DNA from: JAIQFL01 sp035501495
GTDB lineage: Bacteria > Acidobacteriota > Terriglobia > Bryobacterales > Bryobacteraceae
Length of the DNA stretch: 64,000 nt
Reading direction: 5' to 3'
Assembly: GCA_035501495.1 (NCBI GenBank)
Contig: DATJWB010000314.1
Location: 1 to 64,000, forward strand
Below are positions 15,859-24,201 of this stretch, piece by piece. Each line of letters starts with the position of its first letter. Within the stretch, counting starts at the first letter, position 1. The notes below the pieces were generated by a model. That model worked only from the letters and a program-made list of their open reading frames with translations. It was not told where the DNA came from and made no database searches. The translations under genes and the position numbers were made by a program.

Positions 15859-18800
15859 GGCGGGCCCACTCCTCGATGCGCATCGCCAGGTAGGCCTTCA
15901 GCGCGATGATGAAGATCGGCTCGTTGCGCAGCAGGTTCTCGTCTTTCTTCTTTTTCTTGTCCTTCTGCTGCGCGCCGGCAACTTCCCCGGCGAGCATGGT
16001 GAGCCGCAGATCCACCTGTCCGCCGAGGCGGTCGAGAAGATCCTCGTCGGGTGATTCTTCCAGCGCTTCCAGGAACCGGGTGAAGAACGGGAACTTCCGG
16101 TCCACCATCACGGTCCGCTTCCGAATCTCATCGGCGGGCGGAGAAGAGTCCCATGTCTGCTCAGCATCGCCAATCAGATACGCCTCCCCCGCCAGGGGCT
16201 TGGCGAAATCTTCGCTCACCTTCAGTGGAAGATCCTGGCACACCAGGCCATACGCCACCTCCGACTTGGGCTTCTCGCTCAGCCGGATCTCGATTTTGGT
16301 ATTCTTCAGGTCGGCCGCCGTCAGGAAGGCCCTGGCAAAACGCGTGTGAATCTCGCTCCGCTCGGAAAGCCGTCCGAGCGCGCACCAGCGGAAGATCTTC
16401 GAGCCGTTGCCGCCCGCGAAGATCGCCACCCGCCTGCCGGCTTTGAACGCCCCGGCGGTCTGCACGCGGCGCACCAGCAGCCCGGCGTAGAATCCGATCC
16501 CACAGAGCCCCGTTTCGAGGATCGAGAGCAATCCCTGCACCGGCCCTTCCGACTCTTTGATCGACAGCCCGTCGATCAGCTCCTTCCCGTGCTTCGAGAT
16601 GATGGCTTCCAGGTGAGCATCGAACGCCGCGTCTTTCTCTCCGGTCCTCACCAGTTCGTCGATGGTGTGCGATACGCGCGGGTCGATCTCCGACAGGATG
16701 GCGGGATTCTTGCGCAGCGGAGTGAGGAAGATGTCCCGGCCGGCGAATACCACCGAACTGTGCGACACCAGCTCCATGCGATTCCACACCGCCATGTCGG
16801 TGGTGCCGCCGCCGATATCGACCGTCACGGCGCCGCCGGTGATGTCCATGCGGTTGCCTTCGCCTGCGTAGTCGCAGAAAAACTTGGTGGCGGTGATCGC
16901 TTCGCGGTTGTCCGCCGGCCTCTCCTCGCCGGTCGCCGGGTCCAGATAGGTGGGATTCACGCGGAACTCGATGCCCGTCTCGTCTTCCAGGTCCGCCACC
17001 ACGCGGTCCCAGGTGGCCTCCAGGTTGGCGATGTCGCCATCGGAAAACGCAGTGGGGTAGGAGTAGCGGAGATCGGCGGCAGTGCAACCTTCCACCGCGA
17101 TTTCCGCGGCCGCCTGCAGGCAGATCTGGCGCAGGAAGTCGCGCGCGGCAATCTTTTCGCGGGCGTCGCCCCACTTCAGATTCGACTTCACGCGCTTGCG
17201 GTCGCCCGAGATGAACGTCCGCGGATCCTCGGTGTAGAGTACGTGGCCGTCGCGCAGCACCATGCGCGCGTTAGGCCCGTCCTTGGGATCGCCGAAATCC
17301 TGAAACACGCTGAGGATCTCGTCCGCCGACCAGTCACGCGCGGGAATGAACAGTTCGCGGGTGAACGAGCGGAACCTCGCAGGATCGTAGCCGGTAATCT
17401 GGCGCAGGCGATTCTTGAAAACCACAGGCTTGGGGTCGCCGCGGAACCGCTGGTAGATGCCGGAGCCGGTAGACCCGAAGTCGACACCCAGCGTCACGCG
17501 CCCCATCGCGGGCGGCGACTGCACCTCCGGGCGGTTCAACAGCAACAGTCCCTTGGCCGTCTCCTCGCGATGATTATCGAGATCGACGTAGGGCGTGGAG
17601 CAGATCAACGCCTCGGGATAGTTCTTCGTGAAGCTGACTTCAAAATGGCGCTGATCGAGATTCTGGAACCGATCCGAAGTGGGCTCCCGCTCATCGTCGG
17701 ACCAGGGCTTGACTTTCAACTCGTCCCGCGTCTTCGAAGTCCACATTTCGAACGTGTAGTAGGCCTGCCATTTCACCGTGGAGATGCGGAAATCGGGCCA
17801 GATGGCCACCAGCGGCAGCTCCTCCACCAGCACCATCTCCGAATCGCTGTAGGTCTTCTGAATGCGGCACGCTTTCTCTTTGCCGCTCGAAGTCTTCAGC
17901 CGTAGCCGCAGAGCGCATGTCGCGCCTCCGTTGGGAAGCCAACTGATGGAGAAGCTCTCCTGGAGTTCCTTGGGCGTGAAAAGCTTCAGCGCATCTTCGG
18001 AGAGCGGCAGAATGGTGGAGCGCTTCTTCGGGTCGCCCGAGACGCCCATGGGCAGGCAACCCGGGAAGGCCGCGCCGCCGTCGCGCAGGTAGATCAGGCG
18101 GTCCTGAAAGAAGAATCCCGAGGTGCACCAGTTCTGCCCGCCGGGGAGTTGGCCTTGAAGGGCGCCGCTGCCGGTGAAGCGGTCTGCCGTAGCCAGGTGG
18201 ACATCGCCGAAAACCACGATGTCCTTGGCGTTCTGCTGCCACTGCTGGGTTAGGCTCGGCTCGATCAGATAATACGCCGGCGCGTTGGGCTTGCTGGTGA
18301 CGATCTGGACGTCGCTCACCGCGGAGGTCTCGCCCTTCAACGGGCGGTCCAGCACGCGGTAGATGCCGTCGTGAAGCCCCAGGTACACATTGCTGGACAG
18401 GACATCCTCCGCGTTGACCGGAGCTTTAGCGGTAGGGTCGAGTTGCCGGGCAAAATCGTTCACCAGGTCCACCATGTGGCTCTTGCGCACCGTGTTGGTG
18501 ATCTGCCGCGTCATCTCGCGCGAGACGCCCAGGATCCACTCGGCCAGCGCCCTGCGCTCTCGCGCCGAAAGATGCTCGGCGGGATCCGTCAGGTGTTCGC
18601 CGTCGAACCACGGCACCTCGTCCGATGAGATCAGGCCCGTGTAATCGGCGCCGGTCGCCACCAGCGTCATCGGCGAGGTGAAGCCGAAGGCCCGCGGGAC
18701 GTTGTGCGTCCAGGGCGCCAGTTGCCAGCGCAGAATGTGGAATTGCTGCCAGTTAGACTCGGGCGAAAGCATGTTCTCGTCCTGCGGAAGCAACTCCGCG

Positions 18801-19153
18801 AGCACTGCCGCAAACGATCCTGGCCGGCTCGTGTCAAGCGCCACCGGATGAACCGTGAGGCTTTCGAAGTTGCGCCGCTCGCGCAGGCCGATCATCGCCA
18901 GCAGTCCGGTCCACTCTCCCAGAATCATCGAGTGCAGCTTGTGATTCTCGTCATACAAAGCGCGGTCGAACAACAGCGCGCGCGCCCACGCGTCGGGAAT
19001 GGAGTAGATGCGCTGCGGATCCGACGGAATCTCGATGGCTTCGGCCAGGTGATTCAACTGCGTCGGACGCTCTTCCCACGCGCCCGCCGCCTGCGGGTCG
19101 GGGAAGCGGTTGCCGGTTCCGGACTTTCGTTTGGGAAGGTAGGCGTGAGGCAT
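15851..19153 (-). CDS. Very large actin/Hsp70-fold ATPase (1100 residues)
   Basis: 1100 residues, soluble. The N-terminal ~550 residues contain no motif I recognise, with a mixed alpha/beta composition and 'HGDVHLATADRF'-like strands around 310-325. The ATPase core has phosphate-1 'VTLGVDFGSTGSG' (about 553-565), phosphate-2 'VTVDIGGGTTDMAVW' (about 776-790) and an adenosine-type 'VAIFAGGNGSKIFRW' (about 909-923). A lysine-rich linker (1064-1070) precedes a C-terminal helix. Length and layout resemble large SrfB-like actin-fold proteins, but I cannot confirm membership. It follows the tubulin-like gene by 10 bases. Having an actin-fold and a tubulin-fold NTPase side by side suggests an assembly or membrane-remodelling machine; this is inference. 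Confidence 0.82.
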   Translation of the reverse strand: MPHAYLPKRKSGTGNRFPDPQAAGAWEERPTQLNHLAEAIEIPSDPQRIYSIPDAWARALLFDRALYDENHKLHSMILGEWTGLLAMIGLRERRNFESLTVHPVALDTSRPGSFAAVLAELLPQDENMLSPESNWQQFHILRWQLAPWTHNVPRAFGFTSPMTLVATGADYTGLISSDEVPWFDGEHLTDPAEHLSARERRALAEWILGVSREMTRQITNTVRKSHMVDLVNDFARQLDPTAKAPVNAEDVLSSNVYLGLHDGIYRVLDRPLKGETSAVSDVQIVTSKPNAPAYYLIEPSLTQQWQQNAKDIVVFGDVHLATADRFTGSGALQGQLPGGQNWCTSGFFFQDRLIYLRDGGAAFPGCLPMGVSGDPKKRSTILPLSEDALKLFTPKELQESFSISWLPNGGATCALRLRLKTSSGKEKACRIQKTYSDSEMVLVEELPLVAIWPDFRISTVKWQAYYTFEMWTSKTRDELKVKPWSDDEREPTSDRFQNLDQRHFEVSFTKNYPEALICSTPYVDLDNHREETAKGLLLLNRPEVQSPPAMGRVTLGVDFGSTGSGIYQRFRGDPKPVVFKNRLRQITGYDPARFRSFTRELFIPARDWSADEILSVFQDFGDPKDGPNARMVLRDGHVLYTEDPRTFISGDRKRVKSNLKWGDAREKIAARDFLRQICLQAAAEIAVEGCTAADLRYSYPTAFSDGDIANLEATWDRVVADLEDETGIEFRVNPTYLDPATGEERPADNREAITATKFFCDYAGEGNRMDITGGAVTVDIGGGTTDMAVWNRMELVSHSSVVFAGRDIFLTPLRKNPAILSEIDPRVSHTIDELVRTGEKDAAFDAHLEAIISKHGKELIDGLSIKESEGPVQGLLSILETGLCGIGFYAGLLVRRVQTAGAFKAGRRVAIFAGGNGSKIFRWCALGRLSERSEIHTRFARAFLTAADLKNTKIEIRLSEKPKSEVAYGLVCQDLPLKVSEDFAKPLAGEAYLIGDAEQTWDSSPPADEIRKRTVMVDRKFPFFTRFLEALEESPDEDLLDRLGGQVDLRLTMLAGEVAGAQQKDKKKKKDENLLRNEPIFIIALKAYLAMRIEEWARRA

Positions 19154-19163
19154 GTGAGATCAT

Positions 19164-20648
19164 TCACTCCACATCACAGGAATCGAACAGGGCGCGCACC
19201 AGGCGGCCCGGTCCCACCGCGTCGCTATCTTTCACGTTGGAATTGGACGCGCGGCCCAACACCGTACGGTCGTCGATTTTAGTCTTCGGTCGATTCAGCA
19301 ACAGCCGTGCCAGGTCCGTCTGCTGGAACTCGCGCGGGAGTTTCAGCCGCCAATTTTGGCCCTGCGAAACTGCGAACACGTTGGGATTGATCAGTCCCGG
19401 CACGAAGTTTGCCCGGCGGGGCGTGGAGAGGTGAAGGAGCCACTCCAGCACCTTGACGGTATAGGCGTCCACCGCCGCGAGCGCGGTCCGCGCATCGTCC
19501 GGCTTCACGTCCTTGCGCTCGATGTGGTCCTTCCAGTAGGGCGTCTTGCTGCCGCCCGCGCGAAGCGCCTCCAGAATCTGCGGGTGGAAGATGTAATGGT
19601 AGGCCACCGCGAACACCGCCATCTTCTGCAGCTTGTTTTGCAGCTTGTGGACCTGCGCGCCGCCCATATAGGGATCGCAGGGCAGGTCGTCCCACACCAG
19701 CTTGCCTTCCTCCTGGCGGGCTGCCACCGCCAGGCTGTAATCCTGGCAGCGCGACCCGGCGTCGAAGAAGCGGAGCGCGCCCATGCCCGCTACCAGTTCG
19801 ATGAAATGCGGCTCGTTGCGCTGCTCCTTGGCGCCCACCGCGGAGACGGCCATCTCGGCGGGGATCTCCTCGCCCAGCGCGTAGATGGTGTGGCAGATCG
19901 AGAGAAAATTCCGCTCGTTGTAATATTTCAGAGCTTCCGCGGCGGCTAATGGGAACGAGCCGGGGTCGGCCTGAATGGCTTCCCCTTCCACCTTCCGGAA
20001 CTGGAAGAACGGCAGGAACAGGATGAGTCCGTAGCGGGCGTTGGCCACGTCGGCCTCCAGGTTGTTGGAGAGCAGCCGCACCAGCGTGGGTACGCCTGAA
20101 GCTCCGGATCCGCCGAACACCGAGCCCGCAAACAGAACATGCGGCGGCGCCGAGGTGGCGCTGTGCTGGATGGCCGTCCGGAAGTCTTTCCACATGCCGC
20201 GATCGAAATTCACCGAGTTGGCGAATACCGTGGCGCCGATGGCCGGCCGTCCGCGGAAGCCCTGTTTCACGGACATTTCCAGTTCGCCTCGCTCGAAGAA
20301 GAGGTCCATCAGCTCAGCTTCCTCTGAAGCGTTGTTGGCGAGTTGGTTGTAGTTGAAGATCTCCTTCAAGGTGTCGGTCTGGTGATGGACGATGGGCGTC
20401 CAGGGACCCGCCAGAGAGATCTGCGCGCGGAACAGGTCCGTGTTGCCCACCCGAATGACCTTGCACGCCTGGTAGGCCTTCTCGATGTTCTGGCACTCCT
20501 CTACGTTGCCGTTGTTCTCATCGGGATCCACCAGCAGTGCGGAGAGTGTGGTGGCCTTCTCCGGGAGCATGCCGGCCGCCCCCAGATGAATGAGCGACTG
20601 CATCAGTTTGGCGCCGCTACCGCCCACCGCGACCACGAAATTACTCAT
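19164..20648 (-). CDS. Tubulin/FtsZ-like NTPase (divergent)
   Basis: 494 residues. The N-terminus 'FVVAVGGSGAKLMQSL' (4-19) fits the first nucleotide loop of the tubulin fold, 'LLVDPDENNGN' (38-48) fits the strand with an acidic ribose contact, and 'FAGSVFGGSGASGVPTL' (173-189) takes the place of the glycine-rich tubulin signature (GGGTGTG), with Ser/Ala replacing Thr and Gly. The rest is alpha/beta with a long helical C-terminal half. It belongs with the divergent 'tubulin-like' families rather than with division FtsZ. It is flanked by a 4-TM gene upstream and the giant actin-fold ATPase downstream (10 bases). The nucleotide is presumably GTP. Filament formation is possible but not shown by sequence. 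Confidence 0.78.
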   Translation of the reverse strand: MSNFVVAVGGSGAKLMQSLIHLGAAGMLPEKATTLSALLVDPDENNGNVEECQNIEKAYQACKVIRVGNTDLFRAQISLAGPWTPIVHHQTDTLKEIFNYNQLANNASEEAELMDLFFERGELEMSVKQGFRGRPAIGATVFANSVNFDRGMWKDFRTAIQHSATSAPPHVLFAGSVFGGSGASGVPTLVRLLSNNLEADVANARYGLILFLPFFQFRKVEGEAIQADPGSFPLAAAEALKYYNERNFLSICHTIYALGEEIPAEMAVSAVGAKEQRNEPHFIELVAGMGALRFFDAGSRCQDYSLAVAARQEEGKLVWDDLPCDPYMGGAQVHKLQNKLQKMAVFAVAYHYIFHPQILEALRAGGSKTPYWKDHIERKDVKPDDARTALAAVDAYTVKVLEWLLHLSTPRRANFVPGLINPNVFAVSQGQNWRLKLPREFQQTDLARLLLNRPKTKIDDRTVLGRASNSNVKDSDAVGPGRLVRALFDSCDVE

Positions 20649-20670
20649 CGATCATTCTCCAAAAGTCAAC

Positions 20671-20732
20671 CTGGCGCAGACACTCTTGGTCTGCCGTCTC
20701 GCCGCTCGTGTCGAGACTTTTTGGCCGGCACC
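20671..20732. repeat. Dispersed repeat arm in the cluster
   Basis: The block 'TGGCGCAGACACTCTTGGTC' followed by 'GAGACTTTTTGGCCGG' matches one arm of the inverted-repeat element. It fills the 119-base spacer between the 4-TM gene and the tubulin-like gene, the only sizeable spacer inside the cluster, and could affect downstream expression as an RNA hairpin only if paired with another arm. Confidence 0.6.
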
Positions 20733-20767
20733 AGTCCTTCCGCGCCGTTCGCGCCACATCGTCCTCA

Positions 20768-21235
20768 TTACCAGCCTCGCCGGATCAAACCTGAACCCGG
20801 AACAATGTACTTGGTATTCACGGGCGAAAACAGCACCGTCGCCAGGTAGTAAAACGCCGGTCCCCAGATCACGTAACACACCGCCACCACCCAGGCGTTC
20901 TCCGTCGCCTCAGGACCCAGGAAAACCGCCGCCACGGCGCCCAGGATGACCGCCAGAAACAACGCGAACCAAATGGCCAGCCACGCCCCCGACGAGAGTT
21001 GGTTGGCGCGCGGGCCCCATTCTCCCAGCACGTACCAGGCGAAGGCACAGAAGATCGAGATCCCGCCGGCCACCTCCGACCACATCAGGAAACGGTCGAG
21101 AAAATCCTCCACGTTTCCCACCTGCACACCCAGTTGCGATGGCCAATTCATGGTCACCGCGCCGTAGATCAGCCCGGCGCAGATCAGGTACACGAACACC
21201 ATCAACAGGAAATCAATTGGCACTCGGCTCTTCAT
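20768..21235 (-). CDS. Four-TM cluster membrane protein
   Basis: 155 residues with four predicted membrane segments: about 8-28 (FLLMVFVYLICAGLIYGAV), 50-70 (WSEVAGGISIFCAFAWYVL), 82-104 (AWLAIWFALFLAVILGAVAA) and 113-134 (AWVVAVCYVIWGPAFYYLA). The C-terminus is short and basic (GLIRRGW). It lies 21 bases after the vWA lipoprotein gene and upstream of the tubulin-like gene, so it probably provides a membrane platform for the system. No family recognised. Fragments of other frames in this region have no membrane pattern, supporting this frame. Confidence 0.75.
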   Translation of the reverse strand: MKSRVPIDFLLMVFVYLICAGLIYGAVTMNWPSQLGVQVGNVEDFLDRFLMWSEVAGGISIFCAFAWYVLGEWGPRANQLSSGAWLAIWFALFLAVILGAVAAVFLGPEATENAWVVAVCYVIWGPAFYYLATVLFSPVNTKYIVPGSGLIRRGW

Positions 21236-21256
21236 CGCGACTCGCCTGGTCCTCTC

Positions 21257-22639
21257 TCAGTTCGTTTGCAAGTACAGGTAATAGCGCGCCACCGGCGTTT
21301 CATGCTGTCTCATCTTCAATCGCAACACGTTCAGAAAATGCCGCAGGCTGAGCGTCCGGCCGGGCCGCTGCCCGCCGGCATCCTCCGGAAACCGCCCGTT
21401 CACCATGTCCTGGGGGTTCTCGAGGTTCCAGGCATCCAGGTCGATCAGAGGCTGCTCCCAATCCTGCACCAGGTCGATCCGAAAACGGTACATGGTCCCC
21501 GCGTCCAACAGAGAGCGGTGAACCGTAATCTGCCGCGGATCCACGTCCGTCGCCACGGTCAACTGGTCCTGGGCCTTCGAATCGGGCATCTCCTCGCTTT
21601 TGCGATAGGCCACCGCCGTTACTTTGGGGTGCATGCTCAGCTTGATGTACGGCCCCAGCGTAACGCGCGGCTCGCCCGCCGGCTCTTCCATGTTCAACGT
21701 AAGGTCGTGACGCACGTTGGTGATCACCGGGAACTTGTCGCGCGATCCCGGCACCAGCTTGTCATAAAGAGAGATCGCCGATTTCTTATCGGCCGAATCG
21801 ACCTTGAGATAATGAACCAGGCGCGACGCCGGCGCGCGCGCGAACACGATCTCGAAGTGGTCCTTGTCCGCAATCTTGAGATCCTCTACCAGGTGCTTGA
21901 TGGCGAAACGCACGTCGGGAGCGCGCCCCGAAACCAGAAAGTAAAATGGCATGGAGTCGGCCGAATCCGGGTCGGCCTTAGGCAAGTCGGCTTTCCCGTG
22001 AAACGCGCTGCGCACGCCCAACACCCCCACCGCCATCGGCTCCTGGTTCAAATAGGCTTCGTCAAGCCGCTGCGCCAGGTCTCCCGCGCGATTTTCGTTC
22101 TGCCACAGGTCCGTCAGAATGATCTTCACCTGGTGGCGGTCATTTCCCTTCGGCTCCTGCGCACCGTGCTCGTTGTGCTCGATCGCCTTCTCGATGTGAG
22201 TGCTCCTGTCGGTGAATGCCGCCGGCGTCAGGAACCGGTGAAGCGCCTCTTCATCCAGCGGCCGGGGCTCTCCTTCGCCAAATCTCCAGAAAGTGACGTT
22301 CGCGTCCCACGACTCGCTCAGGACATTTCCCGCCTGGTTCAGGACCTTCTCGAAGTAGTTATGGAGTCCGGGCTTCGCAGCGGTCAGAAAGTCCTTCATG
22401 GATCCCGAGGAGTCCAGATAAAAGTGCAGGTCGATCTTCCTGGACACGGCTGGTGGACCGGCCTCCGCGTCTTCCGGCAGGGCCACGCCGCCTGCGCCAG
22501 TGGAACTCGAGACCTCGGAGCTGTGAGAGGGCCGGCACGAAGTTGCCAGCGATACCGCGATCACCGCCAGAACCGCGGCCACCGGCGTCGACACCTCCGG
22601 AAGTCCTCGAAGTCCGCCGTTTCCGTAGGTACGCCGCAC
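21257..22639 (-). CDS. vWA-domain lipoprotein
   Basis: 460 residues from the GTG at 22637-22639, which has an AGGGAG ribosome-binding site six bases upstream and starts 11 bases after the previous stop. It gives a lipoprotein signal (VLAVIAVSLATSC, Cys35). The von Willebrand A domain begins with 'IDLHFYLDSSGSMKDF' (about 69-84), carrying the DxSxS metal-site motif, and continues through 'VKIILTDLWQNENR'. A C-terminal region (about 290-460) is beta-rich. vWA domains bind partners through a metal ion and commonly work with NTPases. Here the domain would be outside the inner membrane, tethered by lipid, next to a tubulin-like protein and two Hsp70-fold ATPases. An in-frame start 246 bases upstream would overlap the preceding gene and is rejected. 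Confidence 0.85.
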   Translation of the reverse strand: MRRTYGNGGLRGLPEVSTPVAAVLAVIAVSLATSCRPSHSSEVSSSTGAGGVALPEDAEAGPPAVSRKIDLHFYLDSSGSMKDFLTAAKPGLHNYFEKVLNQAGNVLSESWDANVTFWRFGEGEPRPLDEEALHRFLTPAAFTDRSTHIEKAIEHNEHGAQEPKGNDRHQVKIILTDLWQNENRAGDLAQRLDEAYLNQEPMAVGVLGVRSAFHGKADLPKADPDSADSMPFYFLVSGRAPDVRFAIKHLVEDLKIADKDHFEIVFARAPASRLVHYLKVDSADKKSAISLYDKLVPGSRDKFPVITNVRHDLTLNMEEPAGEPRVTLGPYIKLSMHPKVTAVAYRKSEEMPDSKAQDQLTVATDVDPRQITVHRSLLDAGTMYRFRIDLVQDWEQPLIDLDAWNLENPQDMVNGRFPEDAGGQRPGRTLSLRHFLNVLRLKMRQHETPVARYYLYLQTN

Positions 22640-22650
22640 GAAGTTCTCCC

Positions 22651-24024
22651 TTATTTCCGTAGCCGCCAGTGCGCGATTCGCATTCCCCGATCGCATTTTG
22701 GCTTCAAGGGAACGATATAGCTTACTACAAGACCAGGTCCCGAAAAACCGAAACCGCAGCAGGTATTGGCGTTTGAATCGCGGTCCTCGAATTCCAAACC
22801 GAGCGGGACGCCGGCAAACACCGTCAGCTCGTGACGCTCCGCCGAATCGACGCGATTCCAGTACGCCACGCTGCTGCCGGAGCATGCGACCGGCATGCCC
22901 GGCTCAAGGTTACCATAGTGGCGCGGCGCCTGGTCTACGCCCAGAAACTCCACCGTATCCAGCAGGTTCACGCACAGACCCGAAGGGTCGGCCCGCGAAA
23001 TACAAGCCTGCTTCGGCAATGGCATAAACTCGTCGTAGTGCCTGTCGAAGAAGACCCGCAGCCAGCCGGTTTGTCCGTCGCGCGTTCCGGCGATGCGCGC
23101 CTCCAGGCCGCGGTCCCCGGTTCCGGCCCATAGCGGAGTCACTCCCAGCAGCACCGCCAGATCGCCGGACGAACGTGAGAACATCGGGGCGAAGTTCTTG
23201 AACTCGAAGCAGTCGCCGGCCTGTTCGGTGTTGCGGTAGACCCACACTTCATCTTCGCTGCAGACCGTTGCCAGCCCATCTTCCATCACCGGCCCGAGGA
23301 ACGATGTGCCCGAAATCCGGATGGGCTGTTCGCCGGCGCGGTCTTCATTGAAGTAGCGGATCGCCAGGACGGCTTCGCGGGTGCCCGGAGACCGCAAGAG
23401 AAACGCATAGGCATCGTTGGCCGCCGCCAATCCACGAAAAAGGATGGACTCCGCCGCGGTTCGATTGGCCACGATCTCCTGTCCGCGGGGGGGCCGGTAA
23501 AGCACACTGGCCTGGTGCTCCGCCAGAGGAAGCGACCAGACAGCCTCCGGGTCAATTGCCAGAAGCATAGGCCGGTGCTCGCCGGTGCCGCGAAACGACG
23601 CGTCCACGATCGCATAGCGGTTCGAGCCGGCGCTTTGCGAGCCCATCGAAGCCCACTCGCGTGGATGCGCGTCCGGGGCCAGGGAAAGCCGCATCACCTG
23701 GCCATCGGCCGCTAGGCACCACAGGAAGCCCCGATGGGCCAGCGGCGGACCATGGAAGATGCCCGGCACGAAAAGGAATTCCACCCGAGGGGCGGAGGCC
23801 AACGTGCGGCAGTCCGGTTCCCCGATCGGCGGGAGCGCCGCACGGCAGCCGCGGCAATACCGCGCGCGCCCTGGGCAGACCACTCCGCACGAACCGCACA
23901 CCACCACGGGGTCGCGATACTCGCACGCGCAGAATCCACTCGAGTCCGGCCGAAGGGAGCGCCCGCAACCCGGGTAGGGACACTGAACACCCGTCTCGTG
24001 AGATTCGGTAGGCGCCAATGTCAT
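22651..24024 (-). CDS. Double zinc-ribbon protein with a beta-rich, propeller-like body
   Basis: 457 residues from the ATG at 24022-24024. The N-terminus has two cysteine clusters: Cys15, 20, 32, 34 and then Cys43, 46, 57, 60 ('VVCGSCGVVCPGRARYCRGC'), forming one FHA-linker-like or ribbon pair. The remaining ~390 residues are beta-rich with repeating 'FLWCLAADGQVMRLSL' and 'VCSEDEVWVYRNTEQAG' type strands, suggestive of a beta-propeller, but no repeat signature is clear. No signal peptide, so cytoplasmic. It is the first gene of the minus-strand cluster. A second zinc ribbon occurs on the Hsp70 protein, so the two could recognise the same partner. Confidence 0.75.
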   Translation of the reverse strand: MTLAPTESHETGVQCPYPGCGRSLRPDSSGFCACEYRDPVVVCGSCGVVCPGRARYCRGCRAALPPIGEPDCRTLASAPRVEFLFVPGIFHGPPLAHRGFLWCLAADGQVMRLSLAPDAHPREWASMGSQSAGSNRYAIVDASFRGTGEHRPMLLAIDPEAVWSLPLAEHQASVLYRPPRGQEIVANRTAAESILFRGLAAANDAYAFLLRSPGTREAVLAIRYFNEDRAGEQPIRISGTSFLGPVMEDGLATVCSEDEVWVYRNTEQAGDCFEFKNFAPMFSRSSGDLAVLLGVTPLWAGTGDRGLEARIAGTRDGQTGWLRVFFDRHYDEFMPLPKQACISRADPSGLCVNLLDTVEFLGVDQAPRHYGNLEPGMPVACSGSSVAYWNRVDSAERHELTVFAGVPLGLEFEDRDSNANTCCGFGFSGPGLVVSYIVPLKPKCDRGMRIAHWRLRK

Positions 24025-24148
24025 GAGGGGGTGATCTTTTCCCGGAGTCACTCGGGTCGCCGCTCCTGCAGTGGTCCGCCGGGATTCTTCAGCCGTCAGG
24101 CCAGAATTCCAGGATACACCCGCTGAGCGGCGCGCAGCTACGGCGCAC

Positions 24149-24168
24149 ATGGCGCATTATGGCGCATT
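24149..24168. promoter_or_regulatory. Tandem 10-bp direct repeat in the divergent cluster promoter region
   Basis: The sequence contains ATGGCGCATT twice, head to tail, with a partial third copy (CGGCGCAC) just before. The period of 10 bases is one helical turn. It lies between the first gene of the minus-strand cluster and the divergent TM-protein gene, 34 bases before the latter's start. That is a natural position for an operator, though no regulator is identified. Confidence 0.4.
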
Positions 24169-24201
24169 CTCCCAAGCGCGCCAGAAGGCCGGTGCTAAAC
24201 T

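Noticed and set aside
15851..15909. CRISPR array or tandem repeat array within the cluster repeat.
   Set aside because: The repeat is a single inverted pair, not spaced direct repeats; no cas genes in the window.
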